A DNA stretch of 64,000 nucleotides. It comes from Acholoe squamosa (taxonomy: Eukaryota > Annelida > Polychaeta > Phyllodocida > Polynoidae). The notes under the pieces are model-generated. The model was given only the letters and a program-made list of their open reading frames with translations, was not told the DNA's origin and did no database searches. This document shows, piece by piece, positions 33,901 through 45,900 of this stretch (the first letter of the stretch is position 1; each line of letters opens with the position of its first letter). Location: the NCBI GenBank assembly GCA_949317995.1, contig OX439043.1:3960501-4024500 (forward strand), in the 5' to 3' direction. A program made the position numbers and the translations under genes.

Positions 33901-36900
33901 CCACTTGGTCCCGTGAGTTTGTGTACCCATGTTGAAATTCGCCATACTGGCCCCCCTTTAAGGGGGAGGAGGTTAAGAATTTATCATCATCACTATAACC
34001 GTGACTTAGACTAAGTCTGCAGGGCTCGACAAGTCAGTTCTGAACCCTTGTGTCCACTGGGCACAGCAATGAATCAATGTTGTGTCCAGCAGGGAAATAT
34101 TGCATGCCCAGCCATTTAACTCTATGCATAAGCCTGGCTTGGCAGTTCGTGTCCACTTGAAGAATAAGTTGTGTCCCGAGAAATAGTTTTGTGTCCCTGG
34201 CACTGAACAAGGGGATTTGTCAAGCCGTGCAGTCTAAGTTTGGTTGACGGGAAGTACTACCGGTAATAGTAGTACTTCCCGAGAGCCTACTAGTCACAAG
34301 GTCCAAAATAAGTAAGACATTAGGGGTCTGTCCAATTGTAAACAATTAGAGGAGACGATAGAAATTACAAACATTCCCCCAGCCATGACTGCCAGAGGAC
34401 CCAACCCACCTACCCACACACATAAAATGAGAAACACCACCTCACCCACCCTCATCCCCCCCAAAAAAGAAAAATGAATAAATAAAGATGAGAAGAGAAA
34501 AAAAGAAACATGAGTGTACATGTATATGTAGTAGGGTATGAGGACCCATTTCGTTTTTGGGACCTAACTCTTTCAAAAACGTGTTTATTTTTCCTACGAT
34601 TATAATACCTCAATGCAGTCAAACCAATGAAAATGCATGTTATCCGGTCATTAAGGTGGGAAAATGGGGTTATGGAATTTATCTCTAGTAAATTCATGTT
34701 GACGAGGTAATTTAGTATGGCTATCTCTACTAAAATCATGTAAGATAAACATTCTCATGTAAGATAAACAATGCTGCTATTTAATTAGAAATGATAATAG
34801 ACAGTGGCCAGACACTGCTATGGGTAGGCCAGAAAATTTGGGGGTGTACCATTTCAGTGGGTCTTTAATAGGTTATGTACAGAGGTGCCAAGTTACCCTT
34901 ACCAAAAATAGTAATTTTGAGGTAAAATAAAATATCATAATTTGAGGTAAAAATTCGTAATTCTCTGTACCAAAACTTGTAGTCTATCTTAAAATAATAG
35001 AAATCTACTTTAAATACACACAAACACGTTCATATGACATCTAAATAAATATGGTTCAACATATTTAGAAGCCCTTATATATGCACAGATATTTCTGGTT
35101 ATTCTAACTTTTCTTCTAACCTTACTTAGCCTTCTAACCTTTCTAAAGTATCATAGCTGGACTACCCAAAAATCGTAATTTTGGCATCTAAAATTGTAAT
35201 GGTTCTAACAGGGGTGGAAAATCGTAACAATTACGAAAAAATTGTAAGACTTGGCAGCTCTGTATTATATATGTAGCCTTGTGAAACAAGCCACAGTTTC
35301 CCATCAGAATAGGACCCAGTGTAGGGTATGGTATTTATATTATAATATTACCGTAATCTCCCGCGTATAAGACGCGTCCTCTACGCCAAACAAAAGGCTG
35401 GGGCGTCTTATAGCATTCTCTCAGGTTGGGGGTGCGTCTTATAAGAGGGGTAATTTTACTATAGAAATGTACTAATCTTACCAATTTTAGCCTTAAAATG
35501 TGCGTCTTATACGCGAAAATGCATTTGCTGAGTTTAGGGTGCGTCTTATATGCGCAACGCGTCTTCTACGCGTGAGATTACGGTACACTCGTAACATTCA
35601 TGTACCCGTGGGGCTCAGACCCAGGTCTCTGGGTGTGATGGGGGAGTCCGGATGGCTTCGTATCCGTTACACCAAGGGGCCTTCCACTTTTCTGTCACAC
35701 GTCGGGTCTGACTTTCGTGGGATTTCCCCCTATATAAGGGCAGTTCCTACAGTAGTTCTCCAGTCCAGTTTGCCATGAGAATGGGCACATGCAGTGAGGG
35801 GTTACACTTGTACATGCATAACTCTATGACATAACTATGGCAATGGCGCCGTGCTGCACCATTCCCATGCTACACAGTAGTTAGGATGAAAGTCAGATCG
35901 GTCAGCTCCCTGTCCCATCAAAACATAGGGGTCTTAATATTTCCTGTCTGTATAATTACACCACCCCTCTAAACCCCTGTCCAAGACCACCCCCATACAC
36001 TGAAACAGAAAGCCAACACCTTTAATAATGTGACAATGCATGATGCTACTGTAGTGTAGCACCAAGGTGTGAAAAAGCCAAGGCTAACACCCAATAACCC
36101 CATACTGCCATAGCCCCCCTGCCAACATCCAAGAGATGTACAAAGAATGGGTTCTGGAGATACCAGGTAGATCAGTCACCCCCCGCCCCCCTCCACCCCA
36201 GGCCAGACTGCATCAGTGTTATCCGGCTGCGAGGGGTGAGAAAGGGTGGGAAAACAGAGCGTGATGCACATCTAAGGAAGACGGCAGTGATGACAGTGAG
36301 GTGGCACCATCTAGTGAGTATTGAAAGAACTAAGTCCCACCAGCTAAACCCAGGCCCTATCTGGGCACTACCTATTGCAAAAACGGTCAACTAAATTCAA
36401 CACATTGGATCAAAGAGAGAAAAATCTTTTCAACCAATCACAGCACAGCAATAATTCAGTGCAGAACACCAACATATTATGCAAATGAGCTCTGTATATT
36501 AGTATATGGTAAGATGGAGATGATGCTCTATTCTATCTCCAAGCATAAATTTCTGATAATAACTGCTCCCCCAGATCCAAGCATGGCCAATGGTGCGTTT
36601 GGGAGGGAGTCCATGCTTGGAACTCACACACCATTAGACACCTAAGGGACTGACACACCACGGACACCTATATGTGTCCCCTTGCGACGATCTGCGGTAT
36701 AAGGGTAGCTAATAGATATTAAAAAGGTCTTACATGATCAGAGGCCAGAAGGGCCTCTGACGTAGCGGCTGAGCCCTGGCCTTTATATAAGGACCTAGGT
36801 GTTCATCGTCAGATGTCCCCACAGACCCGGATCGGTGCTGCCACCTATCCGGAACCTGAGGAACATCCGACGACTCGACTCACCCGCCACGCCAGACGGT

Positions 36901-39900
36901 ACCCAACACTATGGTTTGTATTTACGTACCTCTACAATAAAACATATCGATTCAAATCATATCCTCTTGCCATACTTTATCATATTTCTATATTATAATT
37001 TACAAAAAATCGATATCCGCCATGTTTGTGCCGAAATTATGACAATGAAGATGCGCACGCGGATCAAATTACGGCAAATTCATCAATTATTTGCACCACT
37101 CCGTCCAAAACCGCAGGAATGTTTTTTGCACCACCTATGGGATTTAACATAGGCTTAAAGGTGTCTTAGTTTTTCCCACTGTTAGTAGTGTCTGAAAAAG
37201 TCCATTTTTACCCGGTGCCTTATAACCCTTTTGGGTTAAAAATCAACATTTTATAAATGGTAGTACAACTGTAGATGAGAACAGTGGTGCTAGCCTCTGA
37301 CTGTCACATCTCACGCTGGCCATTCTTCTATTTCTACACAAGATTTTGAACATTTTTATAAATCACACATTCATAGTTTTTATGTCTGCATGTTCCCCTA
37401 GATCTCTACTATATTTGGTGAAAAGGAATTTTTGAACAAGCCTCAGATTTGGGAGAAAATCAGAATTTTGTACAGTGTAGTAGATCGCCACAGTGTGACA
37501 AGACACACACTCACTGCCATACCCCTGCTCCTCCCACATGGCACATTCTTCCACTTCCACATAAGATTTTCAACATTTAAATAAATCAGACATTCATAAT
37601 TTTTAGTTTTAATGCTCCCCTATATCTTTACCATTAGGTGTGATAAGGATATTTTGATCAAAACAATAGTTTAGGAGAAAATAATGGTTTTATAGAAGGT
37701 AGTGTATCGCCTCAGTGCATTATCTATGGCTGCGTGAGTAGGGTTTCTAGTGGCAGATCTCCAACACCCTCATGCACGGCAAACTGATGTCACGTGAAAA
37801 ACCCTTATAGACTATAGACTTAAAGTATACTATAGTGACAGATAGCCTTGCGGGAGTGGGTGTAGTCGTAGTTTGATGACCTCCTTGGGGCCATACGATG
37901 TGAGGAGGTCACCGGGACAGGGTCTCTCTGTCTAGAGTGGGTGCACTAGACCTGCCAACCGGTCCCTACTCTGACCTAGGTAGCGAAGTCAGCCAAAATC
38001 CCAGATTTCAACAGAACTAGACAGAAGCACATGCATATGAAAGGGCTTAAAATTTGCAATTCATAGCTTTTTGAATCAAGTTGATACTCCTATTAGAAGT
38101 GATTCTATGCATCTTTGTATATTGGAAATATGAAAAAAACTTTCTGTCATTTCTCTACCCCACACACTTGGCTAAATATATAGATAAGACCGACCATTGA
38201 CCATGCACTGCCATACACAAATACTCATAACTTCTGATTAGAAAGGCTGATCTACTAAGCAAAGACACCAATTGAAAGCTGAATAATAGCAGATTAACAT
38301 ATCCAAGTTGCATCTAATTACTAGAAGGATAAGTGTTTTAAATATTGAGTTGAAATCAGAAATTGATAAAAAAAAAATCATGAAACTTTTGGTAGTGTGC
38401 ATTCAGCAAATTGAAAATCGCAGCCCTATAGCTGTTTAAAGTGGCCATATTCTAACAAGTAAGATGTCATAGAATGACCCTGTATGTTCTGATAGCTTCT
38501 GTACTAAATAATTATTTTGGAAAATCTGTCCAAAGTTGTATAAGTTGGTCAGACCGCCCGCTCTTAATAAATAGTCAATATTTCTCAAAATCTCCTTAAA
38601 ATGTAGGTCTATATGTTGGCTACACATGTACAATATTATATCTCATCTAACTTTTAGTAACAAAGAGAATATACATGCATTTCTGCAATAAATACATGGC
38701 TGGTCAGGTGAGTCAACATTGTGGTCTGACAGAATCATTAAGTTCACTCAAAAGTTTACTGCCTGACTTTGGAGAAAAAAACAGGGGAATACAGCAAAAT
38801 ACTTCCAGTGGTGTAGACCTATGTTTTACCTTTCATTTGATACTAATTTGAAGTATTTCTGACCACTAGAACCTTCAGAATCAATATTTTACAAACACCA
38901 GTTTATCATAGTGACAGATACGGGGAGGAGGCAGCCAGATTCGGCTACCCTAGGCATATGACGTACAGAGCTCCCCGAGGGCCTGAGGCTGAGCGCCAGA
39001 CGGTGTGGAAACCCCACACTACCGGGTACTCTGCACCCACTCTAGGCACTTCAACAAAAAAATTAAACTGAATACAGAAAGATCCTTGTGACCGCATTTG
39101 ATTAGGGCCATTGAGATGTTCTAGTGATCTATAGTCACAGATCTGAGACCCTACACAAGTATGTGAGTTGGGCGCCGATCCAACTAGTGATCTAGTGAAC
39201 AGATCTAAATTAGTTGATCGCCGCCCAACTCATATATGTTATGACGGTAACTGGACACCTCGGAAGCAGAGACACCTCGGAAGCAGACATCTTGGAAGCA
39301 GGGACACCTCGGAAGCAGACATCTCGGAAGCAAATGACTTTTTTAAAAAGTTATTTTCACAATTCTAAAACAGATATTTGCCATTCCATGAGTCTACGGC
39401 GTAAGGGCAGTATCACTAGGGTTGTAGTTTTTCAAATTCTATAAGAAGAGATAGATATTATCATGGTTTAGTCTGCTTCCGAGATGACACTGCTTCCGTG
39501 GTGTCCTTATGTCTGCTTCCTAGATGTCTGCTTCCGAGGTGTCTCTGCTTCCGAGGTGTCCAGTATTCGTTATGACCCCCAGAAAGAGGTCGACAGCAGT
39601 GGCTACCCACTCCCAATGTCTCTCCGTTTCATAACACTGTCACTAGTATCTGAATGAGTCTAACTGGAGCAGCGATCAACAAACGAGGAGCAGAGAGTCG
39701 ACTCGGACAATAACAACTTGTTCTGAGGTTTGCTGTTTGATCAAAAACTGAGAAGAAAGTAGGGAAAACATGCCAAACTTTTATTTTGGATTTACCCGGA
39801 TAATTTTACATCACCGGGAAGCTGGCAACTTGAGTAATTTAATGGTGTTTAAATTGTCTTCATAGTGTTACTAGAACAAAAGTTATGAGGGATTGAATGT

Positions 39901-42900
39901 GGAATTTCTATAATGTTTTCTGTGAGTGGATTTCCAGCCAGTGTGGCTCTTATCAGTCCCTGCCCACTGTGCACAGGCTGCACTGGTTCTCACACATTTC
40001 AGACCTTGCTTTACTTAATCTCAAATTGAATTTGATTGAACGATCATAGAGGGTAACCAATTATATCACTGTAAGCACAACAGTTTGGGGATTAATGGGC
40101 TATATTTTGCATCAAAAGGAACTAAGATAAGTATTATAGATCATGTTGGAAAGTCAAAATTTTCTAAATGGTGTAGAATGTCGTAAAAGTTATGTCGCGA
40201 TTCGTCCGTACGACGATCGACATTCGTTCTCAGCTTGGCGCGAACCAGGGCGAGAACCGCAACTCATGATGTACTTCTAAAGCATATTTTCAGTAAATAC
40301 AAGTCTTATATACAACACTGGTAGTCTATAATCCTTCATGGTGACAGCAAGTGGGCAACTAGACAAGTGGACATCAATGACAAGTGCAGCTAAGTGAAAC
40401 TCAACTCAAACTGATGTTTTGAAACTGTCACTGTCAGTCACTCAACTAGGTCAAGTTGTGAACTCAGCAATACCAGTGTCTGTGTGTGTGTTTACTACTG
40501 ACAACTACTCAGAATTGTTGTTATATGAACTATTTTGTAGGACTCATTGACTCTACATAGGCCTATGCTTTACTCAGAAGTGCAACAGTGTCCATAAGTG
40601 AAAGTGCCACTCAAAGTTTTTGGCTAAAACTCAGAATAGTAGTTCAACATGGGTGATCAAAAGGCTTCTGGGGAAATTCCCTTTTATCCAACCTTTGATG
40701 AAAAATCAGCAGATCTGTCTCAGGAATGGGAAGACTGGCTAGAGGGGTTGGAAGCTATGTTTGCACTGCAATCTTTTACAAAAGACCATGAAAATGAGGA
40801 GAAATATGACAAACTGTTTTATTATCTCAGAACTACTAGGAAAATTCTCAAGAAATTGGACAATAATGGGGTTGCAACTAGAAGCTATAAGTTAGCTAAG
40901 GAGGCACTCACCAAGCATTTTTCCCCTGGAAAAACCTCATTTGCCCTCCTGCATAAACTCTATCACACTAGACAGGAAAAGGGGGAGACTATGGATAGTT
41001 TCTACCATCGTGTCCGTGATGTCATGGACTCGCTAGACCTGACAAAGAAGAAGGTGGAAGAAATTGAGGAACTTCTAATTATTGCACAACTCGTAAACTG
41101 CACTCACAATGATGGCATCCGGCGTAGAACTTTGCGCACTCGTGGGGCAATAAATCTGACGGAATTCCTCGATCGGGCTCGAAGTGATGAGTCCGCACTC
41201 AAAGAGTCATCCGAAATTAGTGGTACAGCTAACGACGCGGCGGCTGCTCTCGCAGTGAACAAGCATCACCATAAGAAGAAATCGGGTCAAGACACTCAGT
41301 CTTCGGGATCGTCCCGGAAGAAGAAGACATCCGCACCAGCTCAGTCAGGCAAATGTCCATTCTGCGGTGGTGGTCCACATGACCGTCATCGTTGTCCTGC
41401 AAAGAACTCAGTCTGCCATAATTGTAAAATTAAAGGACACTTCATCAAGGTTTGCAGGAAACCAAAGTCCGTTAATGAGGTCATCGAGAACGATAACTAC
41501 TCGGAGATACTGCAGACGCAAGAGACCTTCCTCGGTTCAGTCGATACTCCCCAGGGAGCGGTGTCTAAGAAGGTCACGGGGGTCGTCATCAATGGTATCC
41601 CCACTCCTATGCGCATCGACACCGGAGCAGAGGCTACACTCATAGATAGCCAACTCTATGCCGAAAAGTTCAGCTCGGAGGAACTGCTGGCCTCCGACTG
41701 TGTGTTCCGGGGTGCAAAACAAGGCCAGTTTTCAGCACTAGGCTTCTTTAATGGAGTCATTCAGCATGGACAGAAAAAGGTCAAAGAGCGGATCTATGTC
41801 ATAGAAAACGCATCTAACCTTCTCAGCTGCAGATCATCGACAGCACTCGGACTGGTAGTATTCACATGCTCTGTCTCACAGTATAAGGAGCAGTACCCAA
41901 CATTGTTCAATGGCCTGGGTAAACTCGAGAAGACCTACAAGATTCAACTCAGGGATGACGCAGAGCCATATGAGGTTATGACTCCTCGACGCGTGTCCAT
42001 CACAATGCATGACAAGGTAGGCAAGGAGCTCAAACGCCTACAGAATCTTGGAGTCATCACTCCGGTCAGCCAACCGACGGACTGGTGTGCACCAGTCGTG
42101 GTAGTTCCGAAGTCGAACGGAGACGTTCGCTTGTGCGTGGACCTCACCAGACTCAATAAGGCTGTTAAGAGACCTAGGCATGTGTTGCCATCAGTTGACT
42201 ATGTTCTGGGACAAATCGGTGAGGCCAAAGTATTCTCCAAACTCGATGCCAATAGTGGTTATCATCAGGTTGAATTGGACGAGGAGTCGCGTCTCCTCAC
42301 TACATTCATCACTACCCATGGTAGGTTTGCCTACAACCGACTGCCATTTGGTATCACCTCAGCACCAGAGTTTTACCAGAAACAAGTCTCCAACATCATT
42401 GCCGGACTCCCGGGAGTTGTATGTCTCATGGATGACATCATGATATCTGGTAAAGATGAAGCTGAGCACGATCAGCGTCTACATGCAACACTCAGCAGAC
42501 TCGCAGCTGCAGGAATCACACTCAACAAAGACAAATGTGTCTTCAAACAGTCATCTATCAGCTTCCTGGGTCAGATCATATCAGCTGAAGGCATCAAGGC
42601 CGACCCAGAGAAGGTAGCAGCGATCAAGGAGATGAGTATTCCTTCCGACGTATCGGAACTCCGCCGTTTTATCGGCATGGTGAATCATCTGGGGAAGTTC
42701 ACACCAGACCTCTCTACGGTAATTCAGCCACTACGTGAACTCCTAAGCACCAAGAGTGAATGGTTCTGGGGACCATCTCAACAGGAGGCGTTTGACAACA
42801 TCAAGGACATACTAAGCAATACTCCTGTACTGGCACTGTACAAAGCCGACCTTGAGACCAAGGTATCCGCCGACTCGTCCTCGGGGCAGTGCTGATGCAG

Positions 42901-45900
42901 AAAAACAACTCCATTTGGCGTCCTGTTGCCTATGCTTCCAGATCTCTCTCCGAGACTGAACGCCGCTATGCTCAGATAGAAAAGGAAGCTCTAGCAAGCA
43001 CTTGGGCATGCGAGAAGTTCCGTGATTACCTTATCGGTAAACACTTCACTCTAGAGACAGACCATAAGCCGCTAATACCTCTTCTTGGTTCTAAAGACTT
43101 GGACCTGCTCACTCCAAGAATCCAGAGGTTTAGAATGCGTCTTATGTGGTACGACTACAGTATCATCCATGTGCCGGGCAAGGAACTCTATACAGCCGAC
43201 ACCCTATCCCGAGCCCCAGGCACAGGGCCATCAGAGGCCGACATCCAGTTCCAGGAAGACACTACGGTATATGTGAACTTTGTTCGCAGATCTCTTCCTG
43301 CATCCGACCAACGCTTAGAACAGATTCGTCAGCACCAATGGGAAGATGATATTTGTCGAGAAGTAGCTATGTACGTGCGGGATGGATGGCCAGACCGATC
43401 ACAGGTCAAGGGTATTGCGAAGAAGTATCTACCCTTTCAAGCAGATCTCAACATCGTGGACGATCTGTTACTCATGGGTACTCGCATCGTCATCCCATCA
43501 TCTCTTCGCCCAGACATCCTCAGTAAGTTACACGAAGGGCATCAAGGTATCACCAAGTGTCGTCAGCTGGCACGAGACAGTGTTTGGTGGCCCGGATGTA
43601 GCACAGATGTAGAAGAGTTAATCTCGCGATGTCATCACTGCCGGATTAAGAATCCGAACTACATGGAACCACTGATTCCATCTACTCTACCAGACCATCC
43701 ATGGCAAAAGGTTGCCACAGACCTGTTCCAGCTAGGAGAGGTACACTACATCGTTGTCGTAGATTTCTACTCCAGGTTTGCTTTCTACAAGAAACTAGAA
43801 TCTACAACTTCGAATACCATTGTTGAGACTATGAAGTCGATCTTCGCAGATCAAGGCATCCCTCAAATAGTGTGTTCAGACAATGGGCCTCAGTATTCAA
43901 GCCAAGACTTTCAGAAATTCGCTAAAGAGTATGGATTCCTCCATATTACTAGCTCACCAGGGCATCCCTCCGGGAACGGTGAAGCCGAAAGGGCAGTCCG
44001 CACTCTAAAGGACATCATCAAAGCACCTGATCCTTATATTGCACTCCTTAATCTGAGAAACTCACCAATCAGAAATGGGTTTAGCCCAGCGCAATTGCTC
44101 ATGGGACGTCGCCTTAACACTAAAATCCCAATCCTTCCATCTAAATTGGGAATAAACCCTCCAGATATGGACACCATCCGACAACGCGAGGAGGAATATA
44201 AGCGCAAGCTAAAGGAAAACTTTGATAACCATCACAGAGCACATGATCTCACTCCACTCAAACCAGGAGACGAGGTGTGGTTGCCAGATAGGAAAGAGAA
44301 GGCAACAGTAAAGGAATCTCATCATCACGATAGGTCGTATATAGTTCAAACGCCTAAGAAGACTCTTGTGCGAAACAGAGTCCAGATGAAGGAACTGCCA
44401 GCACCACAGTCAGCTCCACAGTCAGCTCCACAGCCAGCTCCACAGCCAGTTCAACAGGTATCTCAGCCGGTGGAAACTCCACCAGTACCGCCAACACCTA
44501 CTACACCAAAGGCAGTACCAGCTAGTCCAGCCAAATCAGTGACTCCTAGCCAATCACAGTCACCTAAGATCACTCGTACCAGATTGGGTCGAGAGATCCG
44601 TAAACCAGACAGGTTTAAAGACTAGTTTAGGGACATGAACGCTGAGGGTTCATGCGTGGAAGACGTGCTAGAAACCTCTCTCCACAAGTTTAGTTTTGTT
44701 GGTTATCGTTAAAACCCAAGTATCTGTATTATCATAAAGTTCAAAGACTAAAGGTTCTAGTCTATGTTTTATACTCAAGCATTATATCAAACTCCAAAGA
44801 CTCGTATGAGATTATATCTAACTAAAAGACTTATCGTATCAAACTCAAAGACTCGTATGAGACATATATCATATCATCATATCAAAACTCAAAGACTCGT
44901 ATGAGATACATCAAACTCCCTCATTTTATTAGACTCAATACTCACAGTATATATCATACTCAAAGACTAAAGAAAGGGAGATGTAGAATGTCGTAAAAGT
45001 TATGTCGCGATTCGTCCGTACGACGATCGACATTCGTTCTCAGCTTGGCGCGAACCAGGGCGAGAACCGCAACTCATGATGTACTTCTAAAGCATATTTT
45101 CAGTAAATACAAGTCTTATATACAACACTGGTAGTCTATAATCCTTCAAATGGCAGTGTGATAAGCAGACCTGAAATTCTTGGATTTTTTACTCAACTCT
45201 CCTATACTCTTTAGCTTTGGGCTAATTTGGGCTAATAGATAATAAATAGCTGATTAAAGATCCTAAAAGTACACACTTTTGTGGTTATCCCATATAAGTT
45301 TAAAAAAGTTACACAAATATTTAGTTTTGATATTTTCGGGTTTAAGTCATAACTCTTCTGAAATATATACAATCTGTCCAGATATTTCATTCTTTCTCCC
45401 TCTATGGTAACTGATAATGTCTTAAGCTTTCAATAGAGGTCTCAAATGTAAAAATTGACCAAGAATTAACAAAATATCAGCATTTTATATATCAAGGTTT
45501 TATAGAAATTACAGTCTGTGCACACCAATACCCTTTGAGAACTGATAAGATATCAAATCAGTGACTGGATCTAGAGTAAAAATACTAAAATGACCCACAA
45601 ATTCTGATTCCTTGGTTATTTTTACCCTTGGTACATGAAAATAGTTAATGTTGACAGTGGAAAAGAGCCCTAAATTAGAAAATCATGTTGATTGATTTAC
45701 TATAGTGACAGATAGGGACTAGCGGGAGTGGGTGCAGGGGTGTTATTCCTAAAGAAAGGGAGGTTCTGTCACTCGAGACACAGTCGAGTGACATATTTTT
45801 GACGTTCGATTCACGCCGAGTTAAGACAATACCCACCTTCATTTAGGTCCTGTTTGATACTTTGAACATGGTTCAACAATTCCTGAAGCGTTGACGTCGC

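Larger units (their letters stand above)
40172..45148 (+). mobile_element. young Ty3/Gypsy retrotransposon gypsy-3
   Basis: Identical 167-bp LTRs (40172-40338, 44982-45148), TGTAGAATG...CCTTCA, are flanked by the 5-bp duplication AATGG (40167-40171, 45149-45153). The primer site TGGTGACAGCAAGTGGG follows the 5' LTR directly, and the purine tract AAAGAAAGGGAGA precedes the 3' LTR. The internal part is one gag-pol region of about 4 kb. It sits in RMND5 intron 1 in the antisense direction. Identity of the LTRs argues for very recent insertion. Confidence 0.95.
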
